From Corynespora cassiicola (taxonomy: Eukaryota; Ascomycota; Dothideomycetes; Pleosporales; Corynesporascaceae): DNA of 64,000 bases. The stretch is taken from NCBI GenBank assembly GCA_022059125.1, contig JAEUWY010000016.1, positions 1,178,001 to 1,242,000 on the forward strand, read 5' to 3'. Below the pieces are notes generated by a model. That model saw nothing but the letters and a program-made list of their open reading frames with translations. It was not told where the DNA came from and searched no databases. The translations under genes were made by a program, and so were the position numbers. Positions 43,749 through 55,797 of the stretch are shown piece by piece (position 1 is the first letter of the stretch; every line of letters starts with the position of its first letter).

Positions 43749-44972
43749 GGCTCCAGTCTTCGCCGAGCAGATGGGGTAACCTGCGCGGCAGATTGGAGAA
43801 ATGGTCCGGATATGGCGACGGGACATCAGGTTTAGGGACGGTGCAATACCCCGTGATCGCATTCCGTTGGGACATTCTGTATATTACTGTATATCGCGCT
43901 TTTGTACTCATCTACAGATCAGCACAGCCCGGCGAGATAAAGTAGATCGCTGCATGCATATTGTAAGATTATGTCGCATCACATCGACGGTACACTGCAT
44001 CTGTGATATTAACTCGAAGCTCTCTACTCTAACCCCAACCCAAACTCTAAATCACATACTCATCAACCATTACCACCGCACCAAACCCCACAGACGATCA
44101 ATTCAAGTCTCCCCCCAGCTACTCAACCAGTATACCAGCACCCAAGCAAAAAAAAAAAAAAAAGGAGCGAGGAAACCCCTCGGGAACGGCAGGTATCACA
44201 ACATCGGCGAGGCGCGTCGTCCGCCACGCCACGCCACGCCACGCGCCTCGCCACTCTAAAGATAGCAAAACCCACCCACCCGTCCACCCACCCAACAATC
44301 CGGTCCGGCCCAGGAAGGGAAGGGAACGCAGCCACTTCTCAGCCCAGGGGTTCAAGACAACAAATACCTAGGAAGTTGGTCAAGTATCAGGCACAACAGC
44401 AAAACAAGACGGTCGCAATAGTCACGCAGCACACTGTCAATCAGGAGCAGACAAAGACTGGATGGACGAGGGCACACAATTACGACTGTCGGTACAAGTG
44501 AGGCGCGTATATGCCAATCTAATCATGCGAAGAAATTTCCAATCAAGACCTCAGCACTCCCAGTATGGACCATGAACCAAGATATGCATCGTGAAACCCG
44601 AACATGTGCATGGGGGATGAACGTGTTTTATCGTCAAGAGGGAAAAAGTGAGGAGTGAGAGAGGGGCTTGGAAAAAGGTGAGCGGATGGGGTTGGAGAAG
44701 GAGAGGGAGAGTGTGGGGGTTTTGGGATCTAGGAAAAAGAGAGCCATTCTGCTAGAAGTGATAGCAAACACTAAAGAGAAGACCTGCCCAGCTGCACGCT
44801 GGGACGCGCAAGCACAAACTCCCTATTTGCCAGCCATGCCCCGTCGGAAGCCCCCCTTCTTTCTTTGATATCTCGGGCAACCCTCTCCGTGCCATTCGTC
44901 GTTTGCCATCGTGAACCGTAAGGAAATCATCGCCCTCTCGTGGATTTCCGCCTCCCGGGTCGCAGACCCGAA
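43749..44972. other. Intergenic between convergent genes
   Basis: 3' flanks of the nucleotidyltransferase and UBC4. Contains a polyA run near 44149 and (GCCAC)4 at 44223-44242. No gene is supported. Confidence 0.5.
44223..44242. repeat. (GCCAC)4 microsatellite
   Basis: Four tandem copies of the pentanucleotide GCCAC. Confidence 0.9.
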
Positions 44973-45848
<876 letters not shown>

Positions 45849-46824
45849 GGCTGGTGTGTAGGCGTGGTGCGGTGTGGGGGTGTAGAGAGCGGGATTCGGT
45901 GTTCTTGGTGTGGTGTCGTTGAAGAATGAGAAAGCGGCGGGCCTTCGCAAGAAGTGTTAGCGCCTTTCCGACCCTGGTCCGGCAGGCGCACCCAAACCCG
46001 TGCCCAACGCCGCCTAGTTATCAACCCAGCTACGTACCTTGGAAGTGAATGGGGGCAGACAGGCAGATAGCAGCAGCCAGCCAGCAAGGTAGTTGTTTGG
46101 TAGAGGAGAGGTGTTCGCAGCAGCAGGGGGATGTGGCGACGTGAGGGCGCAGCCCAGGCGTTATATGTATTACAGAAACGCCGGTCGGGCACAAGCGTTG
46201 AGCCCAGAAAATTATTCACCGCGACCTGTCTCTTATTACCTACCGACGGCAGAGGCAAATCGAAGCCGGCCGAAGTGCCCTGTATAAGCTAAGCAGCATC
46301 ACCAACCTTCACAAATACATTGGTCACGCCCGTCGTGCTCGCGGCCATTCACCAGCTTTCACCAGCATACCAGCCCAGCCACTGTGACCGCCTCGCACCG
46401 CCGCCCTGCAACCTGTCGTGAGACCTTCCTGGTTTCGAATCTCGACGCCTGCCTGCTGCGCTTTCGCTCTGCCTTGTCTCTATCGCGCAGCTGCTTGCAT
46501 GTCCTTTGTCGAAGTGCAAGCACCGCATCTGCACAGTGCATTGTCCAGCAACCGGGCTTTCATCTCGACTTTTCGCCAGGGTGTCAAACCACGTCATTGG
46601 CTCATTCGTCATCATATCTTGTTTTTTTTTTCTGTCACTCCAAGGTAGTTTCCTACCACTACATAGTTGCAACATACAGTGTCTATATACCACGCCTCAC
46701 CTGCGAACCGTTTGCCTGGCGGGAGGATGGCAAGGCTTAGTACATAGCCCCATGCCTATGTCTCTGGCGTGCGGTCATGTCGATGCACAGGTCTGGCGGG
46801 TGGTCGCAGCGCCGGTACCTGTCA
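45849..46824. other. Intergenic: UBC4 promoter and GCDH 3' flank
   Basis: About 0.98 kb with no supported gene. Short open frames carry no motifs. A tRNA B-box-like TTCGAATC at 46435 has no matching stems. Confidence 0.5.
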
Positions 46825-48269
46825 TCAACAGAAGCCCTGGATGCCCGTAATTGCTCTGCCGAGGATCAAGGCTAGAAATTCGATTAGTACTCGATCGGAG
46901 GACGGCAGATGTGGGGACTCACAGTGGATATCGCTTTGTCCTTCATAAGTCTGCGTCACGAACAGATTCGCCACATGTCGCCCAATGCCATACTCGTCAC
47001 TGACAGCATTTCCACCAAAAATCTCCTGCAGCCTGCTTGTGTGTTAGGCAGTGTCCAGAAATGAGTCATCGGATGGCACCTACGCTCGGGCGTTGACCAA
47101 AGCTCTGTCGCAGTTCTGCCTCTTGATCATCGAAATCATCTCAGGGGCTGCCTTGCCCTCATCCTTTAACCTGCCAACCTGGTAGGCTGCCATGATCCCG
47201 TAGGCGGCATCCGTTGATGCGTCAGCCAACTTCTTTTGAACGAGCTGGTACTTGGCAATCGGGTTGCCCTTGAACTGCTTCCTCTCCAGAGCGTACTCCC
47301 TCGCCCTGGTCAGACAATCCTCTAAAGCACCCATAGTCCCCCAGGCGATGCCATATCTTGCAGAGTTCAAGCAGCTGAAGGGCCCCCTTAAACCTTCCAC
47401 TTCTGGGAACATGTTTGCCTCGGGTACAGGGCATGCGTCGAGGTGGATCATGCCCGTAATCGAAGCACGTAGACCATTCTTGTTCTTAATCGCAGGAGTC
47501 TCAAGTGTTCCTGGCGGGCACTGGTCTCGCTCAATTACAAACCCACGAATCTTGCCCGCGCTTTCGAGCTTTGCCCAGACGAGGAGGACATCGGCAATGG
47601 GGGAATTGGTGATCCAGGTCTTGGAACCCGAGAGCACATAGTACCCCTTCTTAGTCGGATGTGGCTTTGCTACCGTCTCCATGGAACCTGGGTCTGATCC
47701 GTGGTTTGGCTCAGTAAGACCAAAGCAACCCAGAAGCTTTCCTTTGGCCATTCCTGGCAGAAGCCTCTCCTTGAGCTCTTCGGAGCCGAATTCTTCAATA
47801 CCACCCATGGCAAGAGCACTCTGCACAGAGTAGCCGGATCGGTAGCCAGAGTCGACGCGCTCGACGGCCCTCGTGATCAGGCCGGATGCCACACTACTGA
47901 CGCCTGCACAGCCATAGCCCTGGATAGTAGCGCCCAGGAGACCTAATTCTCCCATCTCCTCCAAGATTTTCCTGTCGAAGTCCTCCTTCCGATAGGCCTC
48001 TGTCATGTGCATGAGCATCCGAAATATCTGCCGGATCCTTCCAGAGTCATACCTAACACTCTAGGGAGCATACGCTCTTGGCAATAGGCTTCGGCAGTCT
48101 CGGAAATAGCCTGTTCCTCGTCGGTGAATAGATTGTTGGCGCCGAGGGGGTCTTTCCAATCGAAGGCCACTGGAGCGTGCAGGTAACGTCTTCCAACAAC
48201 GGCGGGACGGCCTGCAGATGCAGCGCTGCCCAATTGGCCTGCTGCACGTCTATACACGGGTCGAAGCAT
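46825..48269 (-). CDS. Glutaryl-CoA dehydrogenase, mitochondrial
   Basis: Four-exon minus-strand model 48269-48053, 47999-47084, 47032-46923, 46871-46825 (429 aa; introns 53, 51 and 51 nt). Seen: an Arg/Ala-rich mitochondrial presequence ([14 protein letters not shown]); [107 protein letters not shown]; and [22 protein letters not shown], whose Glu is the expected catalytic base. The order and motifs are those of the FAD-dependent acyl-CoA dehydrogenase subfamily that converts glutaryl-CoA to crotonyl-CoA in lysine and tryptophan breakdown. It is divergent from FEN1, with 509 bp between the two start codons. Confidence 0.95.
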
Positions 48270-48547
48270 GTTGTGTCAGTCAATAAACGGATACCAAGGA
48301 ACACAGCAATGTGAAAAGAGTGGATTGAGTGTAGAGGTGAACCATCCAAGACCTGAAGTAGCCGACCCCCACTGCGTCGGCTATGAAGATTTGGACCGCG
48401 GTTCATCCCGACCGGTACAGCTCCGATGACGCTGGTGGCAACACGCATCGCCAACACGGCCCCCCAGCGCGGCAGATGGCCCTCGGCATACCGGTTGTGG
48501 GCCTCGCCGCCATCAGAATGCCTGCAAGATGTGAGAGCCTCAGGCGA

Positions 48548-48629
48548 ACGCGTGGGAGAGCTGCTTGCCAAGACCATTACCGGGCTGGTGGCCGTGCCGT
48601 GATTTCGCGAACCCTAGACGACGCGTCGT
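48548..48629. promoter_or_regulatory. Cell-cycle boxes (MCB/SCB-like) in the GCDH-FEN1 divergent promoter
   Basis: ACGCGT (MluI cell-cycle box) at 48548-48553 and 48621-48626, the latter inside a perfect 12-bp palindrome at 48618-48629, plus CGCGAAA on the minus strand at 48603-48609 (SCB/E2F-like). They lie 150-230 bp upstream of the FEN1 start. In yeast, replication genes including RAD27 are controlled through such boxes by MBF. Confidence 0.6.
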
Positions 48630-48778
48630 GACGTGACGCCCTCGCTCGCACCCTCCCCCAGCCTCTCTCGCGTTTACCCACAACTTTTTTTGCTTCGCGT
48701 CGTCCCTCCAGCGACCAGCACTCCACACACCCCCAAGCACATTGATCTGGCTGCTACACCACCACACGAGCCGTCGCC

Positions 48779-50074
48779 ATGGGTATCAAGCACCTCTACC
48801 AGCTCATCAGCGAGCACTCCCCCGCTTCCATCAAGACGGGTGAGATCAAGAACCAATTCGGCCGCAAAGTCGCCATAGTCAGTGGAGCTACCGTTTCTCT
48901 GTGTCTATTGTCTGCTAACATGTCCAGGATGCATCCATGAGCATCTACAGCTTCCTCATCGCCGTACGTTCCGATGGCCAGCAGCTCATGAACGACACCG
49001 GCGAGACCACATCCCATCTCATGGGTCTCTTTTACCGCACGCTCCGCATGATTGATAATGGAATCAAGCCCCTCTACGTTTTCGATGGTGCCCCACCCAA
49101 GCTCAAGTCCGGTGAGCTCGCAAAGCGTTTCCAGCGCAAGTCAGAAGCGCAGGCCGCCATCGAGGAGGCAAAGGAGACTGGTACAGCCGAGGACGTCGAA
49201 AAGTTCTCCCGAAGGACGGTTAGGGTCACTCGTGAGCACAACGCCGAGTGCCAGCGGCTGCTCAAGCTCATGGGCATTCCGTACATTGTTGCTCCGACGG
49301 AGGCAGAGGCTCAGTGCGCAGTCCTGGCACGCGCTGGCAAGGTGTATGCTGCGGCTTCGGAGGACATGGATACTTTGACGTTTGCCTCGCCCATTCTTCT
49401 GAGGCATCTTACGTTCAGCGAGCAGCGCAAGGAACCGATTCAAGAGATCCATCTCGACAAGGTGCTCGAGGGCTTGGCCATGGAGCAGGAACAGGTAAAT
49501 GCCACCGCCACCGCCACCACCACCCACTTGCTAGATTTCAAGACTAACAAAATTCCAGTTCATTGACCTCTGCATTCTCCTCGGTTGCGACTACCTCGAC
49601 CCGATCAAGGGTATTGGTCCTAGCACTGCACTCAAGCTCATCCGTGAGCACAAGAACCTCGAAGGCGTTGTCGAGTTCATGAAGACATCGTCCAAGTACA
49701 CAATTCCCGAAGACTGGCCATTTGCCGATGCACGCACCCTGTTCCTCGAGCCCGACGTGCGCTCTGCCGAGGATCCCGAATGCGACTTCAAGTGGGAGGC
49801 GCCCGATATCGACGGCCTCATCAAGTTTCTGGTTGAGGAGAAGCACTTCAATGAGGACCGCGTTCGCAACGGTGCTGCGAAGCTGCAGAAGAACCTCAAG
49901 AGCGCCCAGCAGAGCCGTTTAGAAGGCTTTTTCAAGCCTGTAGAGAAGTCTGCCGAAGAGAAGGCGAAGCTCAAGCGCAAGGCCGATGAGAAGCTAGAGG
50001 AGAAGAAGAAGAAGCAGAAGCAGGACGCCAAGGACAAGCGAGCAGCGAAGGCGAAGCCCAAGGGTGCGAAATGA
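48779..50074 (+). CDS. FEN1: Flap endonuclease 1
   Basis: Three-exon model 48779-48877, 48928-49494, 49559-50074 (393 aa; introns 50 and 64 nt, the first with a GTCAGT donor). Seen: [10 protein letters not shown] start; the N domain with Asp34 in AIDASMSIY (completed by splicing) and [12 protein letters not shown]; the I domain [18 protein letters not shown] and [27 protein letters not shown] with the last catalytic Asp and the helix-hairpin-helix; the PCNA-interacting peptide [10 protein letters not shown]; and a Lys-rich nuclear tail. FEN1/Rad27 cleaves 5' flaps in Okazaki-fragment maturation and long-patch base-excision repair. All acidic metal-binding residues are present. Codon use is that of a well-expressed gene. 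Confidence 0.98.
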
Positions 50075-50553
50075 TCGACCACCGGCAATGAAGAAGTGAA
50101 AAAGGGTATGACGGAATGAAGGACGTTCACGGACTGGAGTTAGCACGGCGTACACGGCGTAAAACATGCAGCGAGGCGGGTTTTTTTTACGCATGCATTT
50201 TCTCGGACTGGGTAGTGTGGGCATCGATCGGGATCTTCAGTATGCATGTATGCATGCAGACGCACACTTTCGGCGGCTATGGCACTTTTTTTTTCCCCTT
50301 GTCTTTTGGCCATGACCGCCCTTCTCCAAAGGGAAGGTTTTATTTGCCCTCGAAATAGTAATCCTGCAGGCATACTTCTCCGATCTCCTTTATACTTGCG
50401 GTTCAGTTTCCATAAAAATGAAGATACCAGTGTTAGATGCCAACTTTTCAACCCCCTCCCGTTTTCGTCTGCCAAACGTTAAGCTTTGCCTCTGCCAGCG
50501 AAGATGTGTCAAGTGAGGGGAAAGCGTAACAAGGACGGTTCAAGAATGGTAAA

Positions 50554-50585
50554 GCATAGCATAGCATAGCACCGCACCGCACCGC
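50554..50585. repeat. AGCAT / CCGCA pentamer array
   Basis: Three AGCAT-phase copies pass directly into three ACCGC-phase copies. Confidence 0.85.
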
Positions 50586-50810
50586 GCCTTACTGCCTGGA
50601 ATAGATCCAAAGGCGCGCATGCGCGCCCCCACCCCACCATCCCAAGGCACGCATACATGGTTCGCAACGTGCATCCAAGGCATTGACGCACCGCCCGAGA
50701 AGAGTAAAGCCTTGCACACGCCCGCCAGCCAGCCCCAGGCCCGCTACATGCCTGCCTGCATGCATGCATACTACTGTATGCGCACAGTAGGTTGGCGTAC
50801 GGCAATCAAT

Positions 50811-50845
50811 CAAGCAAGCAGGCAGGCAGGCAGGCAGGCGGACAG
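50811..50845. repeat. (GCAG)n tetranucleotide repeat
   Basis: About eight copies of GCAG/GCAA. Confidence 0.9.
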
Positions 50846-51445
50846 GCATACTCACAGCATACCCTACCGCCCCCTCTTCGGCCGCCAAAATGAAAAGGAA
50901 GAAAAAGAAAGAAAGGGAGAAAAAAAAAAGGATGGGACGATGGCATGCACCCCACAGCGCCGTCGGTCGCGCGGCGGGACGCGAAGAAAGGTTACGGTTT
51001 TTGCTGGTGCCGGTGTGCGGACGTGCCCCTCCCATCTCTCTTCTCCGCGGCACGATCGTATCGCATCGTGGTAGGGGAGGTGAGAGAGGTGGCTTGATAC
51101 GATACGAGATGGATCCAGGGCAGGCAGGTAAGCAGGGCCAGGCACGGCACGGCATGGCATGGCGTGAGAAACCCAATCTCTGATCAGAGCAAAGCCGCGC
51201 GGAACGGCAGTCTTTCTTTCTGGGTAGTGGAGGGGCGGGAGGTGTGTTCTTCACGCGCAGCGCGTCCAAACATGGCTCTTCGAACGGAGCGTGCCTGAGG
51301 TAAAAGAGCGGGAGGGGGAGGAGGGAGGGGGAGGGGGGCCAGGCATGAATGCGGGGGGACGATGGGGGGAAACTTTGTTCTCGAGGGTGCAGATCTGATC
51401 TGGTCTGAGGGCATTCGAGATACGTGGACGGTTTGGAAGGCTGTA

Positions 51446-51463
51446 CGGCGGCGGCGGCGGCGG
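51446..51463. repeat. (CGG)6 trinucleotide repeat
   Basis: Six consecutive CGG copies. Confidence 0.9.
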
Positions 51464-52767
51464 TTGTCGTGTTGTGTAGATTAGGGTTGCGATTCGGGCT
51501 GTGTGCGGAAAACTTGGGATTTCGCACACAAATGGAATTGCAGGACTGATTGCAGAACATGAGAACCGTCGCCGCAGCATAGCCTGCCGTCTACCGGTCA
51601 TTGCAGCAACAATGGTTGGGTTCACAGCCTCGATAAATTCACTTCCCACTTCGAGCGAGACACTCCCACTGCCTCGCCCGTTGGGCCCTTGCACCGTATC
51701 ATCAGGATATCCCTTTTGTAGATCATGTTTGTGGTATTCACTTGTGGCGTGTTGCCTTCCTCGAGAGGCAGGTACAAGGAACGAAGATCATGCAGATGAT
51801 TTGTGCGGGCTTTTTTTTCTTTGGCAAGGGGGGGGAGGGGGGCGATGTGATATGATGGATATGCCTGTCCGGCACTTGGGTGAGGAATGCCGGAGGGGGA
51901 GTCTGGCCAGGTCGTTTGCTTGCGGCCATGTACGCACGCGTGCACACTGGCAGACGCGACAAGCAGACAGACCCTCAGGCAGTCAATACGCCTAACCGCT
52001 CCGGTAGATAGATGGACGGATACGTTCCGCCAGAAACCATGCATTGCGTGCTCATGTGGCATGTGCCACGGTGCAGTAGCCGGCGGGCGGGGAGGTAGGT
52101 AGCGCGGCGGTTTGACCTGTTCTCTCAGAAACGGCCGTGTCAAAGCGTCAAAAAGGTTTTGGGGCGGTGGGTTGGTTAGAACTGAGCTGTCTCTGTTTCG
52201 TCTTGTGCCTGTCTGGCTGTCTATCTGAGGTGTCTCATGTGGTAGACCAGGGCGACTACCATCTGGCTAGCCAGCCTGTACATCCAGTAGCAAGTCAGCT
52301 AGCTGGACAAACCCCACTCAAAACCGGCCCTCCAACTTGTTAGCTGGCAGTACTGTGCAGGGAGTGGGGTGGCCAGAATGAGGGCGATCGTTCCTCACTG
52401 TCGACGTCGTGGTGCGTGCGCCCTCGAAGATCACCCGCGTCCGAGTAGGAAGTGGGAATAGCTTCACACCTCGAGACGACGCCGCGCCATCAAGCCACAC
52501 CAACAAAGGGCGCAACATCCGTATCTGCCGTACCCGTCTGGGGTGCTCTGAAGGGATTGACAAGTCTGGAAGCTCGCTAGACCCAGAAAAGGGCGCGCGA
52601 GCAGGGATGGGAAAAGTCTCCGCGCCGTTTGATTTGCTCTTGGACCGACAGAGGGTACTTGGAAACAGACATGATGCGCCGCATGGGTGTGGTGCAGAAA
52701 GAACGGGCCTGCATAAAGTTCCGAAGAACAGCCTTCGCAGAGCCACGACCTCACCAGACAGGCCGGC

Positions 52768-54519
52768 TCACCCGCCAGCAAAACCTTCGTGTTCCCCGTC
52801 GACGGCGTTGGGGCTAGCGGTGCGTGTCGCGGCCGCCGTGCGCATCATGGCGTAGACGGAGTTTTGGCCTGTGGTCGCCAGCTTTGGTGAGGGGAAGTGC
52901 GCCTCAGGCAGTCTTCGGTCCGCCCTGATGCTTTCCAGGACCCTGCATACGTTGCATATGTCAGTCATCGTTTCGACGTGCAGTACGTGCAGAAATATAC
53001 ACTTTGTGTGTGGCGGCGGCGGCGGCGGCACTGCTACTACACCTGCACCATGATTCCGTCATCGAAGAGCTCGCACGCACAAACTCAATCCACCCCCCCC
53101 GCCATCCCTCCCTTCTCAAATTGCAGGGGCGATTGCGCGACAAGCCCCTGGTGGGAGGAAACAGGAGTTCGGGCACAGGTTCGTGGGATGTGCGCGCTCG
53201 GACACGTGGGATCGCGTGTTGGATGATGGGGCGATGGAGAGGGAGGGTGGTCAGCTACGTACCACTCTGCGCCCACGAACTTTACTCCTTTTCCGCCTGT
53301 CCTAGCAATCTCCTTCTGCATCTTGCTCGCTGACAGGACCCCTCCAATGCCGCCCTGGCCTTGAGCAGCCCCGACGATTACATGTGTGACATGGCGTCTA
53401 CCCAGCACAATCGAGGTTTGGCCGCCCCGAGAGGCAAGCAGCTGCTTGAGTTTGAGGTCAGAGACCAGTGGCGCGGTGGAACCGTTGAGATAGAAACACA
53501 ACCCTTCAAAGATCTGCTTGGGTGAAGGCTTCGAGAAGGGTTCTGGAATGTCTCCAGAACGAGTCACCACCCCTTCAGTCGCCTCTCCTGCAAGTCTACT
53601 CGTTAGCAAGGTGTGCGGGTGCAGGATTGGTGTACTATGTATACATCCACGTCGGTTTGAGCCATGGTTGTGAGACGCTTCGTGCCGTCATGGGCTTATG
53701 CGCCCTGATAGGCAAGGAAAGTTTCGCCGCAAGGTACAGAAACTTACCACTTCCCTCTCCCGCCGCCCTCAGCTGGTTACCCACTGCATCTGACTCTGCA
53801 AACTTTGTGCCTTTCTGGCCCGGCACCGTGCTCTTGCTCGCCTTACTCGCGCCCCAAACCTCCGCCAGGCTTCTTTGGTCAGCAGTTCTCAGCCCCTTGA
53901 CACCTCTCTCCCATCCGCCGTTTTCCTTGCGTCCATCTTTTCCAAAGTCCCGACTCCCCGCGCCTACCGTGTCCGCCACCCTCGCGCCGCCGCTTAAACC
54001 TCCCCTGTACTGCTCTCCAAGCTTCGAGTTCCGGGATTCACGCCACCAAGTAGATCCTGCGAGGCGGTTCTCGGCGCGCTGATGGCCAGTCGACGAGCTA
54101 TTCCAAGGATCGAAAGGGGAGCGAGCTGCGGACGTGGGCGCAGCTGAGGTGGTTGAGGAACGCGATGGCAGCGCCGACGACGACGATGATGACAAGGACG
54201 AGCTGATGTGATGGGATTGTGCGGCGTCGCTAGGCTTCGCATAGGATGATGAGGTCATGCCATGTGAGGCCACAAGCCCAGGTGCTTGATCGCCAACCTG
54301 CGTCTTGTTGGCTGCGGGGCGGCCGCTCAGTGCAAGGGGCGTTGCGGCAGCACTGGGCGTGTTTGCTTCGCCATTGATTGAAACGAGGCGATGCTGGTGG
54401 GCGGCGGGACGACGTTCTGCTGTGCCGCGGCTGCGAACTCCCACTATGCCAGACGCAATCGGCTGAGCCGATGGGGGTGGTTCCAGGTCGTGATTGTCGT
54501 CCAGGAAGGATGAGGACAT
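52768..54519 (-). CDS. BRCT-domain protein
   Basis: Three-exon minus-strand model 54519-53748, 53587-53263, 52942-52768 (423 aa). Introns are 160 and 320 nt, both GT-AG and in phase. The first 260 residues are Ser/Ala/Gly-rich and disordered. Exon 2 carries most of a BRCT domain: QIFEGLCFYLNGST, LKLKQLLASRGGQ, RRHVTHVIVG and GVKFVGAEW; the conserved Trp is split by intron 2 and exon 3 continues it as VLESIRADRRLPEAHF. This is the end of the BRCT fold (WxxxSI...G/R.L.E..) and confirms the splice. BRCT domains bind phosphopeptides or DNA in checkpoint and repair complexes; a single C-terminal copy resembles the Rev1-like type, but no polymerase domain is present. Start ATG 54519 (MSSSFLDDNHD) is preferred; an in-frame ATG at 54645 would add 42 residues. 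Confidence 0.8.
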
Positions 54520-55797
54520 GGGTTGCGGGGGACGGGGCCCGTCGCCGTGTGTACCTTGCAGGATGCCGAGGCGGCCGGCCAGAGCGGTGTGATTGTGGAG
54601 CGTGATGCCGGACGTGATAAGATAGAGTGCGTGTGTGTTCAGCACCCTGGCCCTTTGGTGCGGTCGCGTTGCAAGCGCTCGACAGTTATCGTGGTGGCGC
54701 CCGAGGCCCGACGTTTTTTTTTTTCTTGTTCCTCGTGCAACAGCGGCTGGCGGCGGTTTTCACGACTGTCGGGGCGACACTAGATCCCAAACAAATGTCG
54801 GCAGCGTCAGCCTAGCCTGCAAGCGGACGTCGTAGGCGGTTTGGGGCAGATGTGCAGGTCACGCTCCGGCTCAGTGGGGGGATGCTGCCCAGGTGATGTC
54901 GTGGGGTGGCTGTGGGATTGGGGACCGACGTGGACAAAGAAAACATGATGCAGCCTCTAGTCGCGGGAGCCGTTGTCACGGTAATAACGGCTCAGCGCTT
55001 TGGGCCGCTCACAGCAAAAAAAAAAGCACACACAACTGCATTGGACCGGAGGCGATTCGGCTAAAGAGTTTGTCCATTGTTGTCTCGTGTCGCATTTAAC
55101 ATTACTTAGTTTACATGGCGAAACAGACCCTGGTGTGCTGAAGAAAATGGCATGTACCAAACTGTACACCCCACGCCCATCACATTGAGTGCGGGCCAAA
55201 GAAGGTAGCCCAAGACGCCCGTATGCCATGCATGCCTGATCCGAAAAGTGAACGCCAGTCCGTGGTGCTGAAAACGAAAACCCCCCAACCCGTGGTATGA
55301 ACATGCATTGAATGAGAAAAGGTACAAGAGGCATATGCGAACAGGGGAATAGAACGCGAATACTCAAGCTTTTCGACTCGTGAGAGATTGCCTCTGGAAC
55401 GCCTGCCTGCAAATGGAACTGGAATTGGAGCTGATTGCTCCCAAAGTGCCTCCCCGACATAAAGAAATCAGGCAGTTGCCTCGCATGTGTCGATACAGGA
55501 AGAAAAGAAAGGAGAAAAAGAAAGGAAACAAATGGCAATGACATACGACAAGTCGCAGACCGGAAAGTGCAGTAGTCCTTTTGGCCTTGCTGCAGAAGCC
55601 ATGCGTGTCGTCGTATATGGATGAAGTAGGTGTGCTGAGGTGGCAGTCGTGTAGACTTTTTCGGATTGATGCTCGTGTCATCCCCGTGTACCGCGCCCCT
55701 TTCGTAACAAATGAAAAGTCGTCATCGTGCTAGCTCGTGAATATATATATGTTTTTTTTTCGTGGGGCCACAATCCTTGCGGCACAGATCGCGGGAC
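54520..55797. other. Intergenic, BRCT gene promoter
   Basis: 1.3 kb with polypyrimidine/polypurine runs (T11 near 54716, A-run near 55016). No gene is supported. Confidence 0.5.

Larger units (their letters stand above)
50075..52767. other. 2.7-kb repeat-rich intergenic region
   Basis: Holds many simple repeats: AGCAT/CCGCA pentamers at 50554-50585, GCAG at 50811-50845, GGCAC/GGCAT pentamers at 51139-51165, CGG at 51446-51463 and a G-rich run near 51828-51841. Long overlapping frames on both strands, including a 323-codon one at 50589-51560 (-), come from the repeats and show no domain. Confidence 0.5.

Noticed and set aside
46430..46445. tRNA B-box-like TTCGAATC
   Set aside because: No acceptor, D or anticodon stems can be formed around it.
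50589..51560. 323-codon minus-strand frame
   Set aside because: Composition follows simple repeats and G/C-rich runs; Pro/Ser/Cys-rich with poly-Phe; no domain and equally long frames on the other strand.
54520..54645. N-terminal extension of the BRCT protein from ATG 54645
   Set aside because: The extra 42 residues look like 5' leader; ATG 54519 begins the polar MSSSFLDD start and is preferred, though not proven.
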